A stretch of DNA of 64,000 nucleotides from Aurantimonas sp. 22II-16-19i (GCF_002088275.1 NZ_AQQS01000014.1:1-64000), one strand, 5' to 3'; shown: positions 18,493 to 29,221, counted from the stretch's first letter. The notes: a model not told the origin generated them from the letters alone. Program-made: numbers and translations.

Positions 18493-18524
18493 CCCGCGCT
18501 CACGCCGCGCGGCGTGAGCGCGGG
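18493..18524. terminator. 32-bp perfect palindrome over the aglK stop codon
   Basis: Bases 18493-18508 are the exact reverse complement of 18509-18524 (arms beginning CCCGCGCTCACG). The element includes the aglK stop codon and its last codons, so the gene ends inside the stem. There is no T-run after it, so it may be a Rho-independent-like pause site or a 3' mRNA-protecting hairpin at the end of the agl operon. Confidence 0.55.
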
Positions 18525-19606
18525 CGCACTGCCTGGCCGGCCTCGTCGAAGAGGCGCATGGATTGCGGCCTCGCCGTGAGGCCGATCTTCGTGCCGCGCG
18601 CGATCGACACCTCGCCGGGAAGCTTGGCGACGAAAGGCTCGTCCGTCCGGCCGATGTCGACATAGACGAGGGTCACCTCGCCGAGGGACTCCGTCAGCAC
18701 CACCGTCCCCCCGAAGGGCGGGTTCGCCTCGTCGGTGAGCGACAGGTCCTCGGGCCGGATGCCAAGATGGGCGGCGCCGCCCGCCGTTCCAACGGTCGCG
18801 ATGGGCAGGTCGACGGTCGAGCCGCCCTCCGGAACGACGCGGGTCGTCGCACCGGCGCTCTCGATCCTCGCCGGCAGGATGTTCATCGAAGGCGAGCCGA
18901 GGAATTTCGCGACGAAGAGATTGTCCGGCGAATTGTAGAGCTCCATCGGCGCGCCGACCTGCTCGACATGGCCCTTGTTGAGGACGACGATCCGGTCGGC
19001 CAGTGTCATCGCCTCCACCTGGTCGTGGGTGACGTAGATCATCGTCGTGCCCTCCATTCTCTCGTGCAGGCGGGCGATCTCGATGCGGGTCTGGACGCGG
19101 AGCGCCGCGTCGAGATTGGACAGGGGCTCGTCGAACAGGAACACCTGCGGGTCGCGGGTGATCGCCCGGCCGATGGCGACGCGCTGGCGCTGGCCGCCGG
19201 AGAGCGCCTTGGGCAGCCGGTCGAGATAGGGCTCGATCTGCAGGATCCGGGCCGCCTCCCGGACCTTTGCGTCGATCTCGGACTTCGGCCTGCCCTTCTC
19301 CAGGGTTAGGCCGAAGGCCATGTTGTCGTAGACCGTCATGTGCGGATAGAGCGCATAGGACTGGAACACCATGGCGATGCCGCGCTGCTTGGGGGTGAGG
19401 GAATTCACCACCCGGCCGCCGATCTCCAGCGTGCCGCCGGTGATGTCCTCGAGCCCGGCGATGACCCGGAGCAGCGTGGACTTGCCGCAGCCGGAGGGGC
19501 CGACGAAAACGACGAACTCCCCGGCCCTGATGTCGAGGTCGATGCCATGCAGCACTTCGACCGAACCATAGGCCTTCTTCACTTTGGCAAGCTTGAGATT
19601 GGCCAT
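18500..19606 (-). CDS. aglK: Alpha-glucoside ABC transporter ATPase AglK
   Basis: A 368-residue MalK/UgpC-type ATPase that would energise alpha-glucoside uptake through AglF and AglG. All core motifs are canonical: Walker [10 protein letters not shown] (residues 36-44), Q-loop VFQSYALYP, signature LSGGQRQR, Walker B VFLFDEP, D-loop SNLDA and the switch His in YVTHDQ. The C-terminal regulatory OB-type domain (from about residue 240) is present with GIRPEDL. It is the last gene of the agl operon, 29 bases after aglA, and ends inside a long palindrome. Confidence 0.92.
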   Translation of the reverse strand: MANLKLAKVKKAYGSVEVLHGIDLDIRAGEFVVFVGPSGCGKSTLLRVIAGLEDITGGTLEIGGRVVNSLTPKQRGIAMVFQSYALYPHMTVYDNMAFGLTLEKGRPKSEIDAKVREAARILQIEPYLDRLPKALSGGQRQRVAIGRAITRDPQVFLFDEPLSNLDAALRVQTRIEIARLHERMEGTTMIYVTHDQVEAMTLADRIVVLNKGHVEQVGAPMELYNSPDNLFVAKFLGSPSMNILPARIESAGATTRVVPEGGSTVDLPIATVGTAGGAAHLGIRPEDLSLTDEANPPFGGTVVLTESLGEVTLVYVDIGRTDEPFVAKLPGEVSIARGTKIGLTARPQSMRLFDEAGQAVRPRSRRAA

Positions 19607-19635
19607 CCGATCCTCCCAAATTCGTGAGCGCCCGC

Positions 19636-21315
19636 TCAGAGCGCGCCGATGAAACCGTCGTGGTCGCCGAGATGCACCGTCCCCGCCGCGACGTGGCCGG
19701 CAAAGCCATGGCCATCGAGGCCGCGCGGCTCCAAGCCGTCCGGCAGGCGGTAGGCCGCCGGACGGTCCGTGAGATTGAAGACGCAGAGAAGCGTCTCGCC
19801 TCCGCCCTTGCGCGTGAAGACGAGGACGCCGTCCGGCGCATCGAGAAAGGCGATCGCTCCCGTGGCGAGCACCGGATGCTCGCGCCGGAAACCGATCAGC
19901 CGGCGATAGAAGTGCAGCAGCGACCCTTGATCGGCCTCCATCGCATCGACGGCGCGCGCCGCATGTTCCGGCGGCACCGGCAGCCAGGGTCGGCCCGACG
20001 TGAAGCCGGCATGGGGGCTCGCCGCCTCCCAGGCCATCGGCGTGCGGCAGCCGTCGCGGCCCTTCACCTCCGGCCAGAAGTTGATGCCGTAGGGATCGAC
20101 CAGATCCTCATAGGCGACGTCCGCCTCCGTCAGGCCGAGTTCCTCGCCCTGATAGAGGCAGACCGAGCCGCGCAAGGTGAGGAGAATGCCGGCGGCCAGC
20201 CGCAGGGCGCGCTCGGCGTCGCGGCCGCCGGCGGTCCATCGCGTGGCGTGGCGCTCGACGTCGTGGTTCGAAAACGCCCAGCAGGCCCAGCCCTCGGGCC
20301 CGGCCGCCTCGAAGCGCTCGACGACCGCCCGGATCGCCTGCGGCTCCGGCATGTTGCCGGAGAGGAAGTCGAAGGCGTAGCACATCTGCAGCCGGTCCCG
20401 GCCGGTGGTGTATTCGGCCATCAGTTCCACGCCGCGGATCCGCTCGCCGACCTCGCCGACGGCCATCGCGCCGTATTCGTCGAGGAGCGCGCGCAGCTCG
20501 GCGAAGAAGACCAGCACCTCCGGCCGGTTCTTGTCGTGGACATGGTCCTGGAAATTGTAGGGCTGGTTGCGCGAGGCCATCACCTCGGACTGCAGCCCCG
20601 CATCGAGCGGCGGATTGTCGGCCAGCGTCGCGTCGTGGAAGTAGAAATTCGCCGTGTCGAGCCGAAAGCCGTCGACGCCGCGATCGAGCCAGAAGCGGAC
20701 ATCGTCGAGCAGCGCGCTGCGCACCGCCTCGTTGTGGAAGTTCAGGTCCGGCTGCGAGGCGAGGAAATTGTGGAGGTAGTATTGCCGCCGCCGGGAATCC
20801 CATTCCCAGGACGTGCCGCCGAAGACCGACAGCCAGTTGTTCGGCGGCGTGCCGTCGGGCTTGGGGTCGGCCCAGACATACCAGTCGGCCCTGGGATAAT
20901 CGCGGCTGGAGCGGCTCTCGATGAACCAGGGGTGGAGGCTGGAGGTGTGGGAGAGCACCTGATCGATGACGACCTTCAGCCCCAGCCGGTGGGCCTCGGC
21001 GACGAGGGCGTCGAAATCGCCGAGGGTCCCGAAAATCGGGTCGACGTCCCGGTAGTTGGAGATGTCGTAGCCGAAATCCTTCATCGGCGAGGTCATGAAG
21101 GGCGAGATCCAGATCGCATCGACGCCGAGCGAGGCGACATGGGCGAGGCGGCGGGTGATGCCGGCGAGATCGCCGATGCCGTCGCCGCTCGAATCCTGGA
21201 ACGAGCGCGGATAGATCTGGTAGAGGACGCAGCCGCGCCACCAGTCGACCTCCGGCGTCATGGCAGTTTGAGCGTCAGCGGCGATTGCGGCTGTGTCGTC
21301 CAAGCCTCTCTCCAT
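19636..21315 (-). CDS. aglA: Alpha-glucosidase AglA (GH13)
   Basis: A 559-residue cytoplasmic GH13 enzyme of the oligo-1,6-glucosidase/alpha-glucosidase type, which hydrolyses imported sucrose, maltose, trehalose or related alpha-glucosides. The (beta/alpha)8 barrel motifs are clear: [14 protein letters not shown] at the start, nucleophile Asp in GFRLDTANF (about residue 218), acid/base Glu in AVGEVGE (about 288) and transition-state Asp in SNHDVER (about 350). The ATG shares one base with the stop of the upstream GNAT gene (TGATG), so translation is coupled. No signal peptide is present, as expected for this system. Confidence 0.92.
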   Translation of the reverse strand: MERGLDDTAAIAADAQTAMTPEVDWWRGCVLYQIYPRSFQDSSGDGIGDLAGITRRLAHVASLGVDAIWISPFMTSPMKDFGYDISNYRDVDPIFGTLGDFDALVAEAHRLGLKVVIDQVLSHTSSLHPWFIESRSSRDYPRADWYVWADPKPDGTPPNNWLSVFGGTSWEWDSRRRQYYLHNFLASQPDLNFHNEAVRSALLDDVRFWLDRGVDGFRLDTANFYFHDATLADNPPLDAGLQSEVMASRNQPYNFQDHVHDKNRPEVLVFFAELRALLDEYGAMAVGEVGERIRGVELMAEYTTGRDRLQMCYAFDFLSGNMPEPQAIRAVVERFEAAGPEGWACWAFSNHDVERHATRWTAGGRDAERALRLAAGILLTLRGSVCLYQGEELGLTEADVAYEDLVDPYGINFWPEVKGRDGCRTPMAWEAASPHAGFTSGRPWLPVPPEHAARAVDAMEADQGSLLHFYRRLIGFRREHPVLATGAIAFLDAPDGVLVFTRKGGGETLLCVFNLTDRPAAYRLPDGLEPRGLDGHGFAGHVAAGTVHLGDHDGFIGAL

Positions 21316-21830
21316 CAGGCTGCAGCCTCGAAGGCCGGGTGATAGGCGATCTCGCCCATTGGCGCGGGCGGCACCATGACCAGCCGCTGGACATACTGTA
21401 CCGGCAGGCCGCGATAGGTGAGCGCCGGATCGCTGGCAAAGCCGAAGCGGGCGTAGAAGGCCGGGTCGCCGAGAAGGACGCAGCCGCTTGCACCGCGCTC
21501 CTCCAGCCGGCGCAAGCCCTCGGCGATGAGGGCCGTGCCGACGCCCCGGCGCTGGCAATGCGGCCAAACCGATACGGGCCCGAGACCGTACCAGCCGGCC
21601 TCGCCGCTTTCGATCGACACTGGCGAGAAGACGACGTGGCCGAGGATCGCATCCTCGGGACCGACGGCGACGAGCGAGAGCGTCATTGCCCCCGCCTCCC
21701 GCAGCCCGTCGACGATCGCCGCCTCGCTCTGATCGCTGTGTTCGACGTTGCGGAACGCCGCGTCGGTCAGCGCGCGGATCGCCCCGATATCGCCCGGTTG
21801 TTCCGGCCGAATGCTCAACTGCGTCGCCAT
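21315..21830 (-). CDS. GNAT N-acetyltransferase inside the agl operon
   Basis: A 171-residue acyltransferase of the GNAT fold. The acetyl-CoA pyrophosphate-binding motif appears as CQRRGVGTALIAEGL near residue 90, preceded by strand VSVWP; the C-terminal GDPAFYARFGF is typical of the YhbS-like subgroup. The substrate is unknown. It sits between aglG (2-base gap, GGGGTGAGG ribosome site) and aglA (overlapping stop and start), so it is fully embedded in the alpha-glucoside operon. Whether it acts on sugars or is a passenger cannot be judged. Confidence 0.85.
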   Translation of the reverse strand: MATQLSIRPEQPGDIGAIRALTDAAFRNVEHSDQSEAAIVDGLREAGAMTLSLVAVGPEDAILGHVVFSPVSIESGEAGWYGLGPVSVWPHCQRRGVGTALIAEGLRRLEERGASGCVLLGDPAFYARFGFASDPALTYRGLPVQYVQRLVMVPPAPMGEIAYHPAFEAAA

Positions 21831-21832
21831 CC

Positions 21833-22660
<828 letters not shown>

Positions 22661-22661
22661 C

Positions 22662-23663
22662 TCAACTCCCCCTGCCGCCGAGATCGAGCCGGGCGACCTT
22701 GATGTAGAACAGGGTGATGAAGGCGATCACCAGGAACAAGAGCGTCGAGGCCGCCGAGCCATAGGCGAACTTGTCGAACTGGAAGAGGTTCTCCTGGGCG
22801 AAGACCGACATCGATTTCGTCTGGGTGTTGTTCGGCGTCAATACGTAGATCAGGTCGAAGACCCTGAGCGCGTCGAGGGCCCGGAAGATCACCGCGACGA
22901 GGATCGCCGGCCGGATCAGCGGCAGCGTCACCTTCCAGAACACCTTGACCGGATGGATGCCGTCGATCTTCGCCGCCTCATAGACGTCGCCGGGCACCAT
23001 CTGCAGGCCGGCGAGGATCAAGAGCGCCATGAACGGCGTCGTCTTCCACACGTCGACGATGATCACCGCCCACATGGCGGTGTCCGGATCGGCGGTCCAG
23101 GCGATCGGCGCGGACAGGATGCCGACCGTCATCAGCATGTCGTTGAGGATGCCGAACTGGTCGTTCATCATCCAGGCCCACATCTTGGCCGAGACGATGG
23201 TCGGGATCGCCCACGGGATCAGCACGGCGGCCCGCACGAAGCCGCGGCCCTTGAATTCGGCGTTGAGGACGAGGGCGAAGACGAGGCCGAGCACGGTCTC
23301 GATGGCGACCGAGATCACCGAATAATAGACCGTGTTGTAGACCGCGTTCCACCACTGCGGGTCGAACAAAAGGCCGAAATACTCGCCCTCCCCGTCGCCG
23401 TAGTCGACATACTCCCAATAGTTGCGCAGGCCGACGAATTCGGCCCCCTCGAGATCGGCGAGGCTGGCATTGGTCAGGGAGAACCAGATGGTCTTCAGGA
23501 GCGGCCAGCCGGCGACGAGGGCGAGCACCAGGAGCATCGGCGTCAGGAACAGCCACGCCGATCGGAGGCGCTGGCGCGAGAGGTCCGAGCGCGCCCGCGC
23601 GCCCTTGCGCTCGACATCGAGCGCCTTGTCGGTCGGCGGAACGCCAGCCTGAACGTTTGCCAT
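22662..23663 (-). CDS. aglF: Alpha-glucoside ABC transporter permease AglF
   Basis: A 333-residue CUT1 permease of the MalF type. A hydrophilic N-terminal tail of about 32 residues is followed by six transmembrane helices and a large periplasmic insertion after the first helix (about 60 residues, with the acidic stretch DYGDGEGEY), which is characteristic of AglF. The EAA loop is YEAAKIDGI near residue 225. It lies about 186 bases after aglE, with a hairpin in the gap. Confidence 0.92.
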   Translation of the reverse strand: MANVQAGVPPTDKALDVERKGARARSDLSRQRLRSAWLFLTPMLLVLALVAGWPLLKTIWFSLTNASLADLEGAEFVGLRNYWEYVDYGDGEGEYFGLLFDPQWWNAVYNTVYYSVISVAIETVLGLVFALVLNAEFKGRGFVRAAVLIPWAIPTIVSAKMWAWMMNDQFGILNDMLMTVGILSAPIAWTADPDTAMWAVIIVDVWKTTPFMALLILAGLQMVPGDVYEAAKIDGIHPVKVFWKVTLPLIRPAILVAVIFRALDALRVFDLIYVLTPNNTQTKSMSVFAQENLFQFDKFAYGSAASTLLFLVIAFITLFYIKVARLDLGGRGS

Positions 23664-23811
23664 CGTCTCCTCCCACCGGGCACCAGAGGGTCCGCAAGGC
23701 CCGGCCGGTCGGCCGGTCTCCTTCCTCGCGGTCCCGTCGTTCCAGCGTCGGCCCGGCGCCCTGACGTCGCCGACGCGGATGCCATCGCGGCCCCCGCGAC
23801 GGCGATGCTTG

Positions 23812-23831
23812 CGGACGCCCTGCGGCGTCCG
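23812..23831 (-). promoter_or_regulatory. Hairpin in the aglE-aglF gap
   Basis: CGGACGCC, loop CTGC, GGCGTCCG forms an 8-bp perfect stem 19 bases after the aglE stop. It has no T-run. Such stem-loops after binding-protein genes usually protect the upstream message and keep the binding protein in excess over the permeases; that role is inferred. Confidence 0.55.
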
Positions 23832-23849
23832 GTTCGCCTCAGGCGGGGA

Positions 23850-25115
23850 TCACTCCCAGGCGCTGCGCTTCAGGCGACGCAGCCGCTTTTCCAGCTGGTC
23901 GAGATTGTCGGCGGCCGTTCCGCGCCCGGACAGGGTCTCGTTGACGGCGGTCCAGAACTCCTTGGAGACCTCGTTGTACTGCCGCTGCGTCGGCGCCGAC
24001 GGCCGCGGCACGGCGTTCTCGACCACCTCGCCCCATTCGGCGACGATCGGCTGCGCCTCGGCGATCTCCGGATCGTCGTAGAGCGTGGGGATGGTCGGCA
24101 GACGGGACGAGTTGATCGCCCGCTCCTTCTGGGCCGCCTCGGACCCGAGGAACTTGACGAGAGCGATGGCCGCGTCCTGATGCTGGGAGTATTTCGACAC
24201 GGCGAGATTCCAGCCGCCGAGACAGGCGGCCGACTTGCCGCCCTCGCCGGCCGGCAGCGGCACCACGTCGAACTTGCCCTTCACCGCGGAATCCTCGCCG
24301 GCCGACAGGGCGTATGCATAGGGCCAGTTGCGCATGAAGACGGCGTTGCCGGTCTGCCAGACGCCGCGGGCCTCCTCTTCCTTGTAGGACAGGACGCCCT
24401 GCGGCGCGATCGTGCCGACCCAGCCCTTGGCCATCTCGATGGCTGCGGCGGCCTTCTCGTTGTTGATGGTGATCTCGCCGTCCGGCTCGACGATCTGGCC
24501 GCCGCCGTTCGAGGCCACCCATTCGAGGCCGTCGCAGGTGAGCCCCTCATAGGGCGCACCCTGGAAGACGAAGCCGTTCATCTGCGTATTGCCCGCCTCG
24601 CGCTCCTTGTCCTGGATCTCCTGGGCGATCTCGGTCAGTTCGCTCCAGGTCTTCGGCGGCTCCTTGCCGTATTTCTCCAGGAGGTCGCTGCGATAGTAGA
24701 GCGCCGGCGCGTCCGTATACATCGGGAAGGCGACCAGCTTGTCGTCCACCATCTGGGACTGGATGATCGACGGGTTGTGCTTGGGGATCTCGTCCTTCAT
24801 CGCCTCGGCGAGGTCGACGAAGCTGGCGGCGAGCTGCGGCGCCCAGATCACGTCGGTGCGATAGACGTCGACGTCCTCGTTGCCGGCCGACAGCCACAGG
24901 CGATACTGGCCGAACTGGTCGGTCGTCGACGCCGGCATCTCGACGATCTTGACGGTGTGGCCGCTCTCCTTCTCGAACGCGTCGAGCTGCATGCGCAGTT
25001 CGGAGATGTCCTTGCCGATCGAGCCCGCCACCAGCGCCAGTTCCTCGGCCCTTGCGCCACCGGCACAGAGCAGCACACCTGCCGCCAGGGCGACGGTCAT
25101 CTTGCGGAGTGTCAT
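23850..25115 (-). CDS. aglE: Alpha-glucoside-binding protein AglE
   Basis: A 421-residue periplasmic solute-binding protein of the CUT1 family. The signal peptide is residues 1-22 (cleavage after GGARA). The mature part begins with EELALVAGSIGKDISELR, as in AglE/ThuE proteins, and carries the sugar-binding family features ALYYRSDLLEKYG near residue 130 and AVFMRNWPYAYAL near 250. The ATG at 25115 follows GGAGGAAGG. It is the first gene of the operon; the usual LacI-type regulator gene aglR is not beside it in this window. Confidence 0.92.
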   Translation of the reverse strand: MTLRKMTVALAAGVLLCAGGARAEELALVAGSIGKDISELRMQLDAFEKESGHTVKIVEMPASTTDQFGQYRLWLSAGNEDVDVYRTDVIWAPQLAASFVDLAEAMKDEIPKHNPSIIQSQMVDDKLVAFPMYTDAPALYYRSDLLEKYGKEPPKTWSELTEIAQEIQDKEREAGNTQMNGFVFQGAPYEGLTCDGLEWVASNGGGQIVEPDGEITINNEKAAAAIEMAKGWVGTIAPQGVLSYKEEEARGVWQTGNAVFMRNWPYAYALSAGEDSAVKGKFDVVPLPAGEGGKSAACLGGWNLAVSKYSQHQDAAIALVKFLGSEAAQKERAINSSRLPTIPTLYDDPEIAEAQPIVAEWGEVVENAVPRPSAPTQRQYNEVSKEFWTAVNETLSGRGTAADNLDQLEKRLRRLKRSAWE

Positions 25116-25509
25116 CCACCTTCCTCCCTTGTTCGTCGTCGACGCGGCACGATCGGCCCGCCGTAACCGTCCGGGCATCGGGGCCTCCTCACCTGCCCCG
25201 GGCGTTGCCGCCCAGCCCATCCCGTCATGAAGGAAGGCTAGCTGCGCGATGCGGAAAGGCAAGTTGTCACGAGAAAGTCATGACGGCGAACGACCCGCCG
25301 GGCTGCTTCCCGGCGGCTCGCCAGGGTTGCAGCGCGCCGTCGCTGGCCGACCTGCGGCATGTTCCGTGCGCGGCCGGGTGATCGGCCGCCGTGATGAAAC
25401 CGCGCCCCGAACGACGAAGAGACTTGACAGCCAGTCCGAGGAGTGGAATTTTTTGCACCAACAGAAAAATAATTCGCAGCGCAGCAATGCGCGCCATGGG
25501 GAGGCCGGG
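25116..25509. other. Divergent promoter region of agl operon and polyol operon
   Basis: The 394 bases between aglE (leftward) and the SorC-type regulator (rightward) hold both promoters. A TTGACA hexamer on the plus strand lies at 25424-25429, followed by an AT-rich tract (25446-25475) with imperfect dyad symmetry around GAATT and AATTC, a plausible regulator target. An 8-bp inverted repeat CGTCATGA / TCATGACG spans 25223-25285. No small gene is supported. Confidence 0.5.
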
Positions 25510-26487
25510 GTGAAGGCAGAGGCTGCCGAGGTCCGCAACGACACCGACGAGGCCAGCCTCTCGGCCCGGGCGGCGTGGCTGTACTTCTCCGGCGGCATGA
25601 CCCAGGGGCAGATCGCCAAGCGGCTGGGCGTCGCCAACACCAAGGCCCACCGGCTGATCGCCCGGGCGACGCGTGACGGGCTGATCCGCGTCTTCGTCGA
25701 GGGCGAGGTCGCCGAATGCGTCCGGCTCGAGGACGATCTGGCCAAGCGTTTCGACCTGTCCTTCTGCCGCGTCGCACCGGATCTCGACGAACCGGGCATG
25801 CCGCTGATTGCCCTCGGCCTTGCCGGCGCGACCTTCCTGAAGAACGAGATCGAGCGCGGCGAACACCGGCTGATCGGCATCGGCCATGGCCGAACGCTCG
25901 CCGCCGCCGTCGGCCGGATGCCCCAGGTCGAGGCCGGCGCAACCCAGTTCGTTTCGGTGCTGGGCGGCTTCAACCGACGCTTTGCCACCAACCCCTTCGA
26001 CGTGATCCACCGGCTCGCCGAGAAGACCCGCGCCGAGGCCTACCAGATCCCGCTGCCGCTGTTTGCCAACTCGGTCGAGGACAAGGCGGTGCTGATCGCC
26101 CAGTCGGGCATCGGCGAGGTCTTCGACCTCGCCTGTTCCGCCACCCTGGTCTTTGCCGGCATCGGCAGCGTCTCGGCCGATGCCTCGCTCCTCGCCAACC
26201 ACATGATCGGCGAGGAGGAGATGAGCCTCCTGCGCGAAAGCGGCGCCGAGGGCGAGCTTCTCGGCCACTATTTCCGGCTCTCCGGCGAGCCGACGGCCGA
26301 GAGCTTCAGCGCCAGGGCGCTGTCGCCCGGCCTCGAACATCTTCGCCGGGCCAGCGTGGTGGCGCTCGCCGGCGGCACGGAGAAGATCCGTCCGACGCTG
26401 TCGCTGCTGCGCAGCGGCGTCCTGAACGGCCTCGTCATCGACGAGGCGACGGCCCGCAAGGTGCTTGGGGAGGCGCCCGAGGGATAG
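25510..26487 (+). CDS. SorC/DeoR-type sugar-binding transcriptional regulator (EryD-like)
   Basis: A 325-residue regulator. The helix-turn-helix lies at residues about 33-62 (MTQGQIAKRLGVANTKAHRL) and the rest is the SorC C-terminal sugar-phosphate-binding domain with IGIGHGRTL near 120 and the ending ALAGGTEKI...LLRSGVLNGLVID. SorC proteins usually bind a phosphorylated intermediate of the pathway they control, so it probably regulates the downstream operon. The start is a GTG at 25510 with GGGGAGG upstream; no in-frame ATG lies near. It resembles EryD, the erythritol regulator, in type, but that does not fix the substrate. Confidence 0.86.
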   Translation: MKAEAAEVRNDTDEASLSARAAWLYFSGGMTQGQIAKRLGVANTKAHRLIARATRDGLIRVFVEGEVAECVRLEDDLAKRFDLSFCRVAPDLDEPGMPLIALGLAGATFLKNEIERGEHRLIGIGHGRTLAAAVGRMPQVEAGATQFVSVLGGFNRRFATNPFDVIHRLAEKTRAEAYQIPLPLFANSVEDKAVLIAQSGIGEVFDLACSATLVFAGIGSVSADASLLANHMIGEEEMSLLRESGAEGELLGHYFRLSGEPTAESFSARALSPGLEHLRRASVVALAGGTEKIRPTLSLLRSGVLNGLVIDEATARKVLGEAPEG

Positions 26488-26543
26488 GTGTCAACCGGCC
26501 GGTGTGGAGGAGACTATCCGGCCAAAACTGGGAGGAAACAGGC

Positions 26544-27986
26544 ATGTACGACAAGGAACGAGACCTGATCGACGCGCTTGCGCGTCGACAGATCGGCCGG
26601 CGCGAATTCATGCGCCGGGCCGGGCAGCTGGGCCTCGGCGCGGCGGCAATGACCGGGCTGATGGGCCAGGCCATGAACCGCTCCCTCGCCCAGGATTCCG
26701 GCTTCGACTGGAAGGCGCACCAGGGCACGACCCTGAAGCTCCTCCTCAACAAGCATCCCTATGCCGACGCGATGATCGCCGACATCGAGGCGTTCAAGGA
26801 GCTGACCGGCATGGACGTCACCTACGACGTCTTCCCGGAGGACGTGTATTTCGACAAGGTGACGGCGGCGCTGTCCTCCGGCTCGAGCGAATACGACGCG
26901 CTGATGACCGGCGCCTACCAGACCTGGACCTACGGGCCCGCCGGCTGGCTGGTCGATCTCAACGAGTACATCCAGGACGAGGCCAAGACCGCCGGCACCT
27001 GGGACTGGGACGACGTGCTGCCGAACCTGCGCGCCTCGACGTCCTGGTCGGGCGTTCCCGGCGAGGCACTCGGCGGCGAGGGTGCCAAGCAGTGGGCCCT
27101 GCCCTGGGCCTTCGAGCTGAACTCGATCAGCTACAACCGCCGCATCTTCGATGAGATGAAGCTGACCCCGCCCAAGGACCTCGCCGAGCTGATGGAGACG
27201 GCCGCGAAGATCTCCAAGGACGGCGACGGCCTCTACGGCGTCGGCGTGCGTGGCTCGCGCTCCTGGGCGACGATCCATCCGGGCTTCCTGTCGGGCTACG
27301 CCAACTTCGGCGCCAAGGACTTCAACGTCGACGGCGGCATGCTGAAGGCGGCGATGAATTCCGCCGAGGCCAAGACCTTCACCACCGACTGGGTGAAGAT
27401 GATCCAGGACTCCGGTCCGAAGAACTGGTCGACCTACACATGGTACCAGGTCGGCAACGATCTCGGCGCCGGCGCCTCGGGCATGATCTTCGACGCCGAC
27501 ATCCTCGGCTACTTCCAGAACAACGGCGACACCAAGGAGAAGGGCAACATCGGCTTCCACGCCTTTGCCGCCAATCCCGACGCCGAGCAGCCGACGCCCA
27601 ACGTCTGGATCTGGTCCCTCGCAATGTCGAACTTCTCGGGCAAGAAGGACGCCACCTGGTACTTCCTCCAGTGGGCGACCTCCAAGGAGCACGATCGCTT
27701 CGGCGCGGTGGAGATGGACATGGTCAACCCGGTCCGCCAGTCGATCTGGGACGACGAGGACTTCAAGAAGCGGATGGAGCAGAACGAGGGCTACCTGAAG
27801 CAGTTCGAGGCCTCGGCTCCCGGCGCCAAGATCTACTTCACGCCGCAGCCCCTGTTCTTCGACGTGACCACCGCCTGGGCGGCGATGCTCCAGCGCATGG
27901 TCGCCGGCGAGGTGCCGGTCGACGAGGGACTCGACCAGCTCGTCGCCTCGATCGACGACCAGATGAGCCAGGCCGGCCTGCAGTAA
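26544..27986 (+). CDS. CUT1 ABC transporter substrate-binding protein (polyol/sugar)
   Basis: A 480-residue binding protein. The N-terminus has a twin-arginine-like element (GRREFMRRAGQLGLG, residues 18-32) and a short hydrophobic stretch ending in SLA, so export may be by the Tat route. The mature part shows the family-1 extracellular binding fold (FPEDVYFDKVTAALSSGSSEYD near 95-115, LPWAFELNSISYN near 190). The ligand is unknown; the gene neighbours suggest a polyol. GGGAGGAAACAGGC precedes the ATG. It is the first structural gene of the operon and is separated from the permease genes by 267 bases. Confidence 0.87.
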   Translation: MYDKERDLIDALARRQIGRREFMRRAGQLGLGAAAMTGLMGQAMNRSLAQDSGFDWKAHQGTTLKLLLNKHPYADAMIADIEAFKELTGMDVTYDVFPEDVYFDKVTAALSSGSSEYDALMTGAYQTWTYGPAGWLVDLNEYIQDEAKTAGTWDWDDVLPNLRASTSWSGVPGEALGGEGAKQWALPWAFELNSISYNRRIFDEMKLTPPKDLAELMETAAKISKDGDGLYGVGVRGSRSWATIHPGFLSGYANFGAKDFNVDGGMLKAAMNSAEAKTFTTDWVKMIQDSGPKNWSTYTWYQVGNDLGAGASGMIFDADILGYFQNNGDTKEKGNIGFHAFAANPDAEQPTPNVWIWSLAMSNFSGKKDATWYFLQWATSKEHDRFGAVEMDMVNPVRQSIWDDEDFKKRMEQNEGYLKQFEASAPGAKIYFTPQPLFFDVTTAWAAMLQRMVAGEVPVDEGLDQLVASIDDQMSQAGLQ

Positions 27987-28253
27987 TCGCCGACGCATCG
28001 CCGCGGGGACCGGCTCCTGTCCTCGCCATCGCGGTGCGCCCGGCAAAAGGCTTGCAGCGCCGCGGCGGGCACCACCCCGTCCGACGCTGCGAGGCGACCT
28101 CCCGAGACCTCCGCGGACGCTTCACCGAGCGCCCGCGGAGACCGGCGCGGCAACGCCGCCACCGGTGCCCGATGGCTGGCAACCGGTGACCGCTCCCCGA
28201 CACGTCGATCCCGCGCTCCACGACATCCGATCAAGGCGAATGACAGGCCCGCA

Positions 28254-29207
28254 ATGTCCGCCCTCGACCACCCAGCAGCCGCGACCGCGACGAAGGCCGC
28301 AACGCCCGCGAGGCGCCGCCGCCGGCGCCAGCGCTGGCTGCCCTATCTCCTGAGCCTGCCGGCGCTCCTGGTGACGGTGTGGATCGTCATCCCGTTCTTC
28401 ACGGCGATCTACTATTCGATGCTGCGCTACCGGCTGTCGCTGCCGCAGCTCAAGGGCTTCGTCGGGCTCGACAACTACCTGAATTTCCTGACCGACGGGC
28501 GGTTCTGGTACACGGTGCAGGTGTCGCTGCTCTACACCGTGCTCACCGTCGTCATCGAGCTGGTGCTCGGCCTCGGCATCGCCATCCTGCTGCAGCGCTC
28601 CACCCGCTTCAATAATCTCGCCGCCATGCTGCTGCTGCTGCCGCTGATGGTCGCGCCGGCCCTCGCCGCCCTGATGTGGAAGCTGATGACCAACCCGAAT
28701 TTCGGCGTCCTCAGCTATCTCGTCGGGCTCGTCGGCTTCACCGATTTCCGCTGGGCCTCCGATCCCTCGACGGCGCTGTTCACCGTCGTGCTCGTCGACG
28801 TCTGGGTCTACACGCCCTTCATCATGGTGCTGCTGCTCGCCGGGCTGCGCTCGCTGCCCAAGCAGCCCTTCGAGGCGGCGGCGCTCGACGGGGTGCCGAA
28901 GACCTTCGTGTTCTTCCGCATCACCCTGCCGATGCTGATGCCCTACATCCTGACGGCGTCGCTGTTCCGCATGCTGGAGTCGATCCAGCAGTTCGACATC
29001 GTCTATGCGATGACGCAGGGCGGGCCCGGCAACACGCTGACCGTCTTCCAGGTCGAGAGCTACCTGCAATTCTTCCAGTTCACCAATGTCGGGCGCTCGG
29101 CCGCCCTCCTCATGGTGCTCTGGGCGATCACCTACTTCCTGTCCAACGTCTTCGTGAAGAACTGGCTGCGGCTGCGCGAGCGTGCGCAGGGCGTCGCGGC
29201 CGAATAG
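28254..29207 (+). CDS. CUT1 ABC transporter permease 1
   Basis: A 317-residue permease with an Arg-rich cytoplasmic N-terminus (RRRRRRQR, residues 21-28) and six transmembrane helices. The EAA motif reads PFEAAALDGVP near residue 205, and the MalF-type phrase GGPGNTLTVF is near 262. It pairs with the next gene to form the pore of the polyol transporter. The 267-base gap before it contains a 7-bp inverted repeat (28160-28188) that could form a message-protecting stem. Confidence 0.88.
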   Translation: MSALDHPAAATATKAATPARRRRRRQRWLPYLLSLPALLVTVWIVIPFFTAIYYSMLRYRLSLPQLKGFVGLDNYLNFLTDGRFWYTVQVSLLYTVLTVVIELVLGLGIAILLQRSTRFNNLAAMLLLLPLMVAPALAALMWKLMTNPNFGVLSYLVGLVGFTDFRWASDPSTALFTVVLVDVWVYTPFIMVLLLAGLRSLPKQPFEAAALDGVPKTFVFFRITLPMLMPYILTASLFRMLESIQQFDIVYAMTQGGPGNTLTVFQVESYLQFFQFTNVGRSAALLMVLWAITYFLSNVFVKNWLRLRERAQGVAAE

Positions 29208-29221
29208 GGGAGGACGAGACG

